Assembly (NCBI GenBank): GCA_963718305.1
Contig: CAVQZG010000003.1
Coordinates: forward strand, 1 to 64,000
From: RYN-230 sp963718305
Lineage (GTDB): Bacteria > Actinomycetota > Actinomycetes > Streptosporangiales > Streptosporangiaceae
Direction of reading: 5' to 3'
Length of the DNA: 64,000 nucleotides
Part shown: positions 53,622 through 62,038 of the stretch, piece after piece
Layout: every line of letters starts with the position of its first letter
Numbering within the stretch: position 1 is the stretch's first letter
Program-made: the position numbers and the translations under genes
Notes under the pieces: model-generated
The model's database searches: none
Seen by the model: the letters and a program-made list of their open reading frames with translations, nothing else
What the model was told of the DNA's origin: nothing

Positions 53622-54862
53622 GTGGACATCAGGGAACTGGGTCCCGCTGACGACCCCGGAGCGCTCCTGGACCTGAGCGTCCGGGCCTTCGGGCCGATCG
53701 CCCGGGCGGACCGGACGCGCTGGGAGGAAAACGCCGAAGCCGCCATCGGGGCCCGGCAGTACCTGGGGGTGTTCGACGGCGGGCAGCTGCTGGCCGCCGC
53801 CCGCTACCACGACATGGTCCAGTGGTGGCACGGCCAGCCGGTACCGATGGCCGGGGTGGCCAGCGTCGCGGTGGCGCCCGAGGAACGGGGGCGCGGCACC
53901 GGCCGGGCCCTCATGCGCACCCTGCTCGGGCTGATCGGCGACCGTGGTTACCACATTTCCGCGCTGTATCCCGCCACCCTCGCGCTGTACCGGTCCCTGG
54001 GCTGGGAGATCGCGGGCGGACTGAGCCAGGTGAGGATCCCGGCCCGCTCGCTGCGCTCGCTGGTCCCCCCGGACGCGTCCTTGCCTGCGCCGGCCCCCGG
54101 AACCGAGGCCGCGCCGCCGCCGCCCCGCACCTGCGGATGCGCCGGTGCGGGCCGCGTGACGCCACCGACGTGCTCGCCACCGTCGGCCGGGTGCACCAGG
54201 CCCTGCGTGACTGCGGCCCGAACACCCGGGACGAGGCGGCCGTGGCCCGCTGGCTCAGCGACGAGCAGCGCTTCGCCTACCTGGCGCCGGACGGGTTCCT
54301 CGCCTATCGCTGGCAGCACGGCAACGACGAACTCCAGGTGGAACGGGTCATCGCCAGCTCGGCTGCGGCCACCCGGGCTATCTGGGGCATCGTGTCCTCG
54401 CACTCCTCCATCGCCAGCACGGTCCAGGCCACCGTCGGCCCCGCCGACCCGGTGCAGTGGCTGACCACCGACCCGGACGTGAGCCCGGCCAGGCAGACGG
54501 CCTGGATGCTCCGGGTGGTGGACGCGGCCGCGGCCGTGGCCGGGCGGGGCTTCCCGCCCGGGGTCGAGCTCACCGCGGTCCTCCGGCTGGCCGACCCGGA
54601 CCGGCCGGCCCACGACGGCTGGTGGACGCTGGACGTGGGCGGCAGCAAGGGCGTGCTCACCCCGGCCGGGACGAGGCCGGGGGACCCGCCGCCGGCGCCT
54701 ACCGCGCTGACCCTCGGACCGCGCGGGTTCGCCGCGCTGTACGGGGGCACGCCGCTGGGCACCCTGCGCCGGGCCGGGCTGGCGGCGGGGGGCGACCCCG
54801 GCGGCGACGCCGCGCTGGACGCCGCGTTCGGGGCGGACCCGTTCATGCTCGAGTTCTTCTGA
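53622..54862 (+). CDS. Eis-like GNAT acetyltransferase, frame-shifted near residue 165
   Basis: An Eis-family enzyme of about 410 residues with two GNAT-like domains and a C-terminal SCP2-like domain. Residues 1-160 are in one frame (MDIRELGPADDPGALLDLSV, ASVAVAPEERGRGTGRALM as the acetyl-CoA motif); from about 54120 the protein continues in another (ATDVLATVGRVHQALRDCGP to the end FGADPFMLEFF). The shift lies in a GCCGCC run and one missing base accounts for it. The aromatic C-terminus fits Eis, where the terminal carboxylate takes part in catalysis. Eis enzymes acetylate amines, including aminoglycosides. The GTG start is 3 bp after yebC. Confidence 0.8.
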
Positions 54863-55001
54863 GCCGGCCTGCAGGCGCCGGGAATGCCGACACGCCGGGC
54901 CTGCGGAGCGCGCCGGGCGGCCCGGGCCGGTAGGGTCAGAGCCGACCGAACACGTGTTCGTGAGAGCCCGGATCGGCCGGGCCAGCCGGGATGGAGCGCA
55001 A

Positions 55002-55556
55002 ATGCGGGTGCTCGGCGTCGATCCGGGGCTGACCCGGTGCGGGCTTGGTGTGGTGGAAGGCGCCCCCGGCAGGCCGCCCGGCCTGGTCGCCGCGGGCGTC
55101 GCGCGGACCCCGCCCACCGCCGATATCGCGGCCCGGCTGCTGGCCCTGGAGGCAGAGATCGACTCCTGGCTGGCCGAGCACCACCCGGACGCGGTGGCCG
55201 TGGAGCGCGTGTTCAGCCAGCACAACGTGCGCACGGTGATGGGTACCGCGCAGGCGGGCGCGGTGGCGGTGCTGTGCGCGGCGCGGCGCGGCCTGCCGGT
55301 CGCGCTGCACACGCCGAGTGAGGTGAAGGCCGCGGTGACGGGGAGCGGGCGGGCGGACAAGGCCCAGGTGACGACGATGGTGATGCGGCTGCTCCGGCTG
55401 GCGGAGCCGCCGAAGCCCGCGGACACGGCGGATGCCCTGGCCCTGGCCATCTGCCACCTGTGGCGCGGCCCGCAGACCCGGCTGGCGGCCGCCGCGCTGG
55501 CCGCCCGGCAGACGGCCCCGGGCGCCAGCCCCACGCACGCAGGAGGCTTCCGGTGA
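55002..55556 (+). CDS. ruvC: Holliday junction resolvase RuvC
   Basis: 184 residues. MRVLGVDPGLTRCGLGVVEG supplies the first catalytic aspartate, AVERVFSQHNVRTVMGTAQA the glutamate, HTPSEVKAAVTGSGRADKAQ is conserved and KPADTADALALAICH gives the last two aspartates. The ATG at 55002, after GGAGCG, is preferred to an upstream ATG at 54954. The stop overlaps the ruvA start. RuvC cuts four-way junctions after RuvAB branch migration. Confidence 0.95.
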   Translation: MRVLGVDPGLTRCGLGVVEGAPGRPPGLVAAGVARTPPTADIAARLLALEAEIDSWLAEHHPDAVAVERVFSQHNVRTVMGTAQAGAVAVLCAARRGLPVALHTPSEVKAAVTGSGRADKAQVTTMVMRLLRLAEPPKPADTADALALAICHLWRGPQTRLAAAALAARQTAPGASPTHAGGFR

Positions 55557-56203
55557 TCTCGCATCTGGACGGGCTGGTGTGCGCGATCGCCCCCGAGGGC
55601 GCGGTGATCGAGGTCGGCGGGGTGGGGCTGCTGGTCCAGGCCACGCCCGGCACGCTGGCCGCACTGCGCACCGGCGAACGGGCCCGGGTCGCCACCTCCC
55701 TGGTGGTCCGCGAGGACGCGCTGACCCTGTACGGCTTCGCCAGCGACGACGAGCGGGATGTCTTCGAGCTGGTGCAGACGGCCAGCGGGGTGGGACCGCG
55801 GCTCGCGCTGGCCATGCTGGCCTCGTTCAGCCCGGACGGCCTGCGCCAGGCCATCGCGGCGGAGGACGTGGCCGCGCTGACCCGGGTGCCGGGCATCGGC
55901 CGCAAGGGCGCGCAGCGGATCGTGCTGGAACTGGCCGGACGGCTCGGCTCACCCGCCGCCCCGGCCGGGATCATGGGCCCGCCGCCCGGGGCCGGCTCGG
56001 CGGCGGACGGCACCGCGCTGTGGCGTGATCAGGTCCGGGCCGGCCTGGTCAACCTGGGCTGGCCCGCCCGGGACGCCGAGCAGGCCATCGCCGCGGTCGC
56101 CGCCGACCTGGCCGTCAGCCCGGCCGGGACGGGCGGGCCGGATGGGGCGGTGGACGTGTCCGTCGCACTGCGGGCCGCGCTGCGCAAGCTGAGCCGCACA
56201 TGA
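55553..56203 (+). CDS. ruvA: Holliday junction DNA helicase subunit RuvA
   Basis: 216 residues from a GTG with AGGAGG six bases upstream. Three parts are seen: an N-terminal OB fold (ISHLDGLVCAIAPEGAVIEV), the helix-hairpin-helix region (FELVQTASGVGPRLALAMLA, LTRVPGIGRKGAQRIVLELA) and a C-terminal domain (NLGWPARDAEQAIAAVAADL) that contacts RuvB, joined by a P/G/A linker. The stop overlaps an ATG (ATGA, 56200) that begins the ruvB reading frame. Confidence 0.94.
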   Translation: MISHLDGLVCAIAPEGAVIEVGGVGLLVQATPGTLAALRTGERARVATSLVVREDALTLYGFASDDERDVFELVQTASGVGPRLALAMLASFSPDGLRQAIAAEDVAALTRVPGIGRKGAQRIVLELAGRLGSPAAPAGIMGPPPGAGSAADGTALWRDQVRAGLVNLGWPARDAEQAIAAVAADLAVSPAGTGGPDGAVDVSVALRAALRKLSRT

Positions 56204-57494
56204 CCAGCCCGGGCCCGCGCCCGGGCCGGGGCGCTCATTCCGCCGCCGGGGATGCGGAGGAGGCACCGCTGTCCGCCGCGGAGAAAGCCCTGGCCGCCGC
56301 GGAGGAGCAGGCCCTGGCCGCCGCCGCGGAACGGGAGCGCCTGGTCTCGCCGCTGGTCGACGCGGACGAGCGCGGTAGCAGAGCAGGTGCGGTGGAGGGA
56401 GAGCGCCTGGTCTCGCCGCTGGTGGAGCGGACGAGCGCGGTAGCAGAGCAGGTGCGGTGGAGGGAGAGCGCCTGGTCTCGCCGCTGGTGGATGCGGACGA
56501 GCGCGCCATCGAAGGTGCCTTGCGGCCCAAACGGCTCGCCGAGGTCATCGGCCAGAACCGGGTCCGCGAGCAGCTGTCCCTGGTCCTGGAGGGCGCCCTG
56601 CGGCGGGGCCGGGCCCCGGATCACGTGCTGCTGTCCGGGCCGCCGGGCCTGGGCAAGACCACGTTCGCGATGATCATCGCGGCGGAGCTGGGCGCGCCGC
56701 TGCGGATCACCAGCGGGCCGGCCATCGAGCGGGCCGGTGACCTCGCCGCCATCCTGTCCACGCTGGGGGAGCGGGACGTGGTGTTCATCGACGAGATCCA
56801 CCGGCTGGCCCGCCCCGCCGAGGAGATGCTCTACCTGGCCATGGAGGACTTCCGGGTCGACGTCGTGGTCGGCAAGGGACCAGGTGCGACCGCCATCCCG
56901 CTGGAGATCGCGCCGTTCACCCTGGTCGGCGCCACCACCCGGGCCGGGCTGCTGCCCGCCCCGCTGCGCGACCGGTTCGGCTTCACCGCGCGCCTCGACT
57001 TCTACGAGCCAGCCGAGCTGGAGATCATCGTCCGCCGGTCGGCCGACCTGCTCGGGGTGGCGCTGCGCGACGACGGCGCGGACGAGATCGCCGGGCGGTC
57101 CCGGGGCACCCCGCGGATCGCCAACCGGCTGCTGCGCCGGGTCCGTGACTACGCCGAGGTCCGTGCCGACGGCGTGGTCACCCGTGACCTGGCCCGCTCC
57201 GCCCTGGAACTGTACGAGGTGGACGAGGCGGGCCTGGACCGGCTGGACCGCGCGGTGCTCAGCGCCCTGGTGACCAGGTTCGGCGGCGGCCCGGTCGGGC
57301 TGTCCACGCTCGCGGTGGCGGTGGGCGAGGAGGCCGAGACGGTGGAGGTGGTCGCCGAGCCGTTCCTGGTCCGGCGGGGCCTGATGGCCAGGACCCCGCG
57401 CGGGCGGGTGGCCACCCCGGCGGCCTGGCAGCACCTGGGACTGGACCCGCCCGAGCCGCCGGGCCTGGCCCTGCCGGGCAGCCTGTTCGAGTGA
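56200..57494 (+). CDS. ruvB: Holliday junction DNA helicase RuvB, 5' end disrupted by a tandem repeat
   Basis: The AAA+ motor core is intact from about 56460: LRPKRLAEVIGQNRVREQLS, Walker A GPPGLGKTT, Walker B VVFIDEIHRL, sensor GATTRAGLLPAPLRDRFGF, arginine-finger region RSRGTPRIANRLLRR and the winged helix to ALPGSLFE. The natural start should be ATG 56200, overlapping ruvA, but 56335-56465 hold two extra copies of a 66/65-bp unit that codes ERLVSPLVDADER. The 65-bp copy shifts the frame, so translation from 56200 does not reach the core; only a weakly supported GTG at 56457 does. The unit is repeated a third time in frame with the core. Confidence 0.88.
56335..56516 (+). repeat. Tandem repeat of 65-66 bp at the 5' end of ruvB
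   Basis: Copy 1 is 56335-56400 (66 bp), copy 2 is 56401-56465 (65 bp), and copy 3 begins at 56466 and is partial. Each starts GAGCGCCTGGTCTCGCCGCT. Copies 1 and 2 differ mainly by GTCGACGCGGA against GTGGAGCGGA, the one-base loss that breaks the frame. Confidence 0.9.
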
Positions 57495-57571
57495 CCTGCG
57501 GCTGACCGTGTCCGGTCGCGCCCGAAATGGTCGCGGGGATGTCACGATCAGTCGCCAGAAGCCGTAGCCTG

Positions 57572-57600
57572 TTGGTGCGCTGCCCGCGCGCCGCTACACT
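57572..57600 (+). promoter_or_regulatory. Sigma-70-type promoter for yajC-secD-secF
   Basis: TTGGTG (57572-57577) and TACACT (57595-57600) are separated by exactly 17 bp, about 110 bp before yajC. Good fit to the main actinobacterial vegetative promoter. Confidence 0.6.
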
Positions 57601-57709
57601 TCGGCAGTTGGTCAACCGCTGCCCGGATGGCCACGGATTTCCGGCCCAGCCGGCCGAAAGGCCAGGCGCGCGGCCAGGCAGAGCTCATCAACTGGAAGGA
57701 AACCCCGCG

Positions 57710-58204
57710 ATGGGGCACATGCATTATCTTGCGGCCGCCAAGTCCGGCAGCGGGAGCTACACGTTCCTGATCGTCATCGTGGTGCTGTTCGGGCTGCTCT
57801 ACTTCGTCATGATCAGGCCGCAGCGCGCCAAGCAGCGCAAGGTTCAGGAAATGCAGGGCCAGGTCCAGCCGGGTCAGCGGGTTCGCACCACGGCGGGCAT
57901 GTACGCCACCGTCGTCGAGTCCGATGATCAGGATGTGCTGCTCGAGGTGGCACCCGGGGTGGAGATCCGGTTCCTGCGCCGGGCCGTGCTGGACGTCCTG
58001 CCGGACGATGACGGCATGGCCGGAACTGATGCGCCGGACCCCACGTTCCATGAGCAGGACAGTCCCGCGGATGTGTCCAGCGAGGTAACCACGGACGCCC
58101 CGGTGGCCACCACCGAGCACTCCAATGGCACCGAGCACCAGAACGGCTCGGGCCCGGCCAGCGCCGCTGACCACACGGCTCAGGACGAGCGCACCGCGGA
58201 ATAA
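57710..58204 (+). CDS. yajC: Preprotein translocase subunit YajC
   Basis: 164 residues. One membrane helix near the N-terminus (SYTFLIVIVVLFGLLYFVMI) is followed by the family signature RPQRAKQRKVQEMQGQVQPG and RVRTTAGMYATVVESDD. The C-terminal 60 residues are an acidic/T/S/H tail with no known fold. The ATG at 57710 follows GGAAGGA. YajC joins SecDF in the accessory complex of the SecYEG translocon. Confidence 0.93.
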   Translation: MGHMHYLAAAKSGSGSYTFLIVIVVLFGLLYFVMIRPQRAKQRKVQEMQGQVQPGQRVRTTAGMYATVVESDDQDVLLEVAPGVEIRFLRRAVLDVLPDDDGMAGTDAPDPTFHEQDSPADVSSEVTTDAPVATTEHSNGTEHQNGSGPASAADHTAQDERTAE

Positions 58205-58260
58205 CCGCCTGCCCCGCCCAGCGTCGGGCCGGGGGACATGCGAAGCGAAGGACAGAGGAA

Positions 58261-60137
58261 TTGGCTCCCCCTAGCGGTAACGTCTCCCGGCCAGGCCGGG
58301 CGCTGGCCGTCCTGGCCGCGCTGATCGTGGTGATGTTCCTGGCCATCGTGGGCAGCAACATCGGCTCACCCGGGCAGTGGGGCAAGGACTTCAAGGTCCA
58401 CCTGGGCCTGGACCTGACCAGCGGCACCACGGTGGCGCTGAAGGCCGAGGCGCCCAAGGGAGTGTCCAGCGCCCAGTTCGCGGCGGACATGACCCAGGCC
58501 AAGAACATCATGGCCAACCGGGTCAACGGCGCGGGCTTCACCGAAGCGCAGGTCCAGCAGCAGGGCAGCGACATCATCAACGTCGCCGTGCCCGGCGCGG
58601 GCAGCCAGAAGGTGGTGAACCTGGTCGGGACGACCGCGCAACTGCTGTTCCGCCAGGTGATCTTGCAGGCGCCGAACACCGGCGCCACCACCGCCACCAC
58701 GACGCCCACGCCGACCCCTTCAGCCAGCGGGTCGCCGTCGGCCACCCCGTCGCCGACGGCGTCCGCGTCGGCCAGCTCGTCCGCCACGACCGGGGCCCTG
58801 GGCCGCGGGGCGTGGTCGGCGGGACCGGGGCGAAGGAGATGGCGAGCCGATCTGATCACCTGACCGCGGCGCACGCCCAGGCGTCCGCCACCCCGTCGGC
58901 CTCGGGCAGCGCGAGCCCGGCGGCCAGCGCGTCCGCCACGCCGTCGCCGGCCAGCAGCTCCGGTGTCTCCACCGTGGCCGGGGCCAGCGGCGACGCCAGC
59001 CTGGTCAGCCCGCTGGTGAAGGCCCAGTTCAACAAGCTGAACTGCGCCGACAAGAACTGGAAAAAGCAGGTTGGATACACGGCGCAGCAGTACAACAACC
59101 CCAATGTGCAGACCGTCTCGTGCGGCTCCCTGTCTGGGGTGCGGTACAAGTTCGTCCTGGACAAGGCGGCGGTGCTAGGCAAGGACATCAAGTCGGCCAG
59201 CGCCACCCAGTCCACCACGTCCGTGGACTGGCAGACCAACCTGAACTTCAACTCCGCGGGCGGCGCCGCGTTCGGCAAGGTCACCGAGCAGATGTTCAGC
59301 AAGTACGGCGTGAACTCGGTGCAGGACGAGCTGGCGGTCGTGCTGGACGGCAACGTCATCTCGTTCCCGGTCATCCAGGGCGCCATCCCCGGCGGGTCGG
59401 CCCAGATCACCGGCAGCTTCAGCCAGGACGAGGCCACCAACCTGGCCAACGTGCTGAACTACGGCGCGCTGCCACTGACGTTCACCAAGGAGTCCGTCCA
59501 GTCGATCTCGCCCTCGCTGGGCAGTGCCCAGCTGCGCGCCGGGCTGATCGCCGGCGCCATCGGCCTGCTCCTGGTCGTGCTCTACTGCCTGCTGTACTAC
59601 CGGGGCCTGGCCGTGGTCGCGGTGTCCAGCCTGATCATCGCGGGCGTCCTGGTGTTCGAGGCGATCGTCCTGCTCGGCAAGTACCAGAACTTCGCGCTGC
59701 AGCTGTCCGGGGTGGCCGGCCTGATCGTGGCCATCGGCATCACCGCGGACTCCTTCGTGGTGTTCTTCGAGCGATTGCGTGACGAGGTGCGGGACGGGCG
59801 GACCCTGCGGACGGCGGTGGAACGGGGCTGGAAACGGGCCCGGCGCACGGTGCTGGTCTCCGACACGGTCTCGTTCCTGGCCGCGGCCCTGCTGTGGTAC
59901 TTCTCGCTGGGCGAGGTCAAGGGCTTCGCTTTCACTCTCGGCCTGACCACGATCATCGATGTGGTGGTGGTCTTCCTGTTCACCAAGCCGATGGTTACCC
60001 TGCTGGCCCGGACCAAGTTCTTCGGCCAGGGCCACCCCCTCTCCGGTCTTGATCCGGCCCGGCTCGGGGCACGGGCACCATGGCGGTCCACCAGGACGAC
60101 CCGGGTGCGCGCGGGTGCCCCGACGAAGGAGGCATGA
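58261..60137 (+). CDS. secD: Protein translocase subunit SecD, frame-shifted in a low-complexity region
   Basis: The N-terminal part (LAVLAALIVVMFLAIVGSNI; HLGLDLTSGTTVAL, the D1 motif) is in one frame to about 58790. After a T/P/S/A-rich linker the rest (LNFNSAGGAAFGKVTEQMFS, ALPLTFTKESVQSISPSLGS, ITADSFVVFFERLRDEVRDG) is in another to the stop at 60137. One missing base between 58790 and 58860, in a G/C-rich stretch, explains this. The corrected protein has about 625 residues and six helices, as in Streptomyces. SecD is nearly essential, so a sequence error or a tolerated slip is more likely than a true loss. TTG 58261 follows AGAGGAA. Confidence 0.85.
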
Positions 60138-61423
60138 TGTCGCTGCTCGGCAACTTCGGCAGCCGCCTCTACCGCGGCGAGGTCTCCTTCGACTTCGTGG
60201 GCCGCCAGAAGCTGTGGTACATGATCTCCGGGGTGATCCTCCTGCTCAGCCTGATCGGCCTCTTCGGCCGCGGGCTGAACTTCACCGTGGACTTCAAGGG
60301 CGGCTCGGTCATCACCCTCCCGGCCTCCTCGGCGTCTTCGATCGGCCAGGTGCAGAGCGCGGTTGCCTCCACCGGCGACGGCGAGGGCGCCATTGTCCAG
60401 CACGTCGGATCGGGCAGCAGCGCCACCTGGCAGGTGCAGACGGGCAAGCTGAACTACAACCAGGGCCTGCAGGTCCAGTCCACCCTGGCCCGGGACCTGA
60501 GCATCCCGCAGAGCAAGATCAGCGTGAACTTCGTCGGGGCCAGCTGGGGCTCCCAGATCTCGCAGAAGGCCCTGCAGGCGCTCATCGCCTTCCTCATCGT
60601 GATCGTCATCTACCTGTCGATCGCGTTCGAGTGGCGGATGGCCGTGGCCGCGCTGATCGCGCTGGTGCACGACATCGTGATCACGGTGGGCGTCTACGCG
60701 CTGGCCGGTTTCCCGGTCAGCCCGGCCACCGTGATCGGGTTGCTGACCATCCTGGGTTACTCGCTGTACGACACGGTGGTCGTCTTCGACAAGGTCCGGG
60801 AGAACACCGCCGGCCTGCTCGGGTCGGCCCGAAGTACCTATAGCCAGGCCGCCAACCTGGCCCTGAACCAGACCCTGGTCCGGTCGATCAATACCTCGAT
60901 CATCGCGCTGCTGCCGGTGGCCGCGATCCTGTTCATCGGCGGCGGGCTGCTGGGCGCCGGCGAACTGAACGACCTCGCCCTGGTGCTGTTCATCGGCATG
61001 CTGTCCGGTACCTACTCCTCCATCTGCATCGCCACCCCGGTGCTCGCGGACCTCAAGGAGCGGGACCCGCAGTACAAGGCGCTGGCCAAGCGGGTAGCGC
61101 AGCGGGCTTCCGGCAGCCGGGCCGCCAGGCGGGCCGGCGCGAAGGCCGGGCGTCCCGCCGTGGCGGGGTCCGGCGCCACCGCGGCCGGGGCCGCAGCGGG
61201 ATCCGCCACCGCGCTCGACGACGACACCGACGACACGGACGTCCCCGATGTGGACGTCCCCGGCCAGGATGCTGAGGCCGGCGATGCGGTGGCCGGCGAG
61301 GACCGGGTGCCTGCGGGGCGGGCGGCACGCCCGGCCCCGGGGGGCCGTCCCGGGCCGCGGCAGCAGCCCCGCCGGAACACGTCCGCCAAGCGCCGCCCCG
61401 GCGGCAAGAAGAAGCGGCGTTAG
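60137..61423 (+). CDS. secF: Protein translocase subunit SecF
   Basis: 428 residues: a first helix (WYMISGVILLLSLIGLFGRG), the family motif LNFTVDFKGGSVI, the periplasmic-side domain, then five helices with YLSIAFEWRMAVAALIALVH, TILGYSLYDTVVVFDKVREN and RSINTSIIALLPVAAILFIG. After about residue 310 comes a long A/G/D/P-rich tail ending in KKKRR, probably cytoplasmic. ATG 60134 overlaps the secD stop; ATG 60137 is better spaced from GAAGGAGG and was used. It forms a complex with SecD and uses the proton gradient to assist late steps of export. Confidence 0.93.
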   Translation: MSLLGNFGSRLYRGEVSFDFVGRQKLWYMISGVILLLSLIGLFGRGLNFTVDFKGGSVITLPASSASSIGQVQSAVASTGDGEGAIVQHVGSGSSATWQVQTGKLNYNQGLQVQSTLARDLSIPQSKISVNFVGASWGSQISQKALQALIAFLIVIVIYLSIAFEWRMAVAALIALVHDIVITVGVYALAGFPVSPATVIGLLTILGYSLYDTVVVFDKVRENTAGLLGSARSTYSQAANLALNQTLVRSINTSIIALLPVAAILFIGGGLLGAGELNDLALVLFIGMLSGTYSSICIATPVLADLKERDPQYKALAKRVAQRASGSRAARRAGAKAGRPAVAGSGATAAGAAAGSATALDDDTDDTDVPDVDVPGQDAEAGDAVAGEDRVPAGRAARPAPGGRPGPRQQPRRNTSAKRRPGGKKKRR

Positions 61424-61966
61424 ATGGTGCAGCCCGGGGACAGCAGCACGGACATCGCGGAGCTGATCAAGTCCCGGGTCCGGGACATCGCCGACTACCC
61501 GCAGGCCGGGGTGATGTTCAAGGACATCACCCCCCTGCTCGCCGACCCGGTCGCGCTCGCCGCGGTGGTGAGCGCGCTGGCCAGCGGGCACGAAGTGGTG
61601 GACAAGGTGGCCGGGATCGAGGCCCGCGGGTTCATCCTGGCCGCCCCGGTCGCGCTCCAGCTCGGGGCGGGTTTCGTGCCGGTCCGCAAGCAGGGGAAGC
61701 TGCCCGGGCCCACCTACGCGCAGAGCTACGACCTGGAGTACGGCAGCGCCACCATCGAGGTGCACCAGGACGCGTTCGCCCCGGGAGAGCGGGTGCTCAT
61801 CGTGGACGACGTGCTGGCCACCGGGGGCACCGGCTCGGCCACCGCGGAACTGGTCCGCAAGGCGGGCGCCGAGGTCGTCGGGATCGTGGTAATCATGGAA
61901 TTGAGCTTCCTCAACGGGCGGTCCCGGCTGCCGGACGCCGCCATCCGGTCACTGCTGGTGGTGTGA
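61424..61966 (+). CDS. apt: Adenine phosphoribosyltransferase
   Basis: 180 residues, the usual size. The PRPP-binding loop is ERVLIVDDVLATGGTG, PGPTYAQSYDLEYG is the typical flexible loop and VAGIEARGFILAAPVALQLG is the family N-terminal motif. The ATG begins right after the secF stop. It salvages adenine to AMP. The yajC-secD-secF-apt-relA order is conserved in Actinobacteria. Confidence 0.94.
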   Translation: MVQPGDSSTDIAELIKSRVRDIADYPQAGVMFKDITPLLADPVALAAVVSALASGHEVVDKVAGIEARGFILAAPVALQLGAGFVPVRKQGKLPGPTYAQSYDLEYGSATIEVHQDAFAPGERVLIVDDVLATGGTGSATAELVRKAGAEVVGIVVIMELSFLNGRSRLPDAAIRSLLVV

Positions 61967-62038
61967 CAAGGGCTGAGCTCGGCACTTTCCGGATCTTCCG
62001 CCGATAGAATGAGGTCTTGGCGGACGTGAGGAGTGCCT

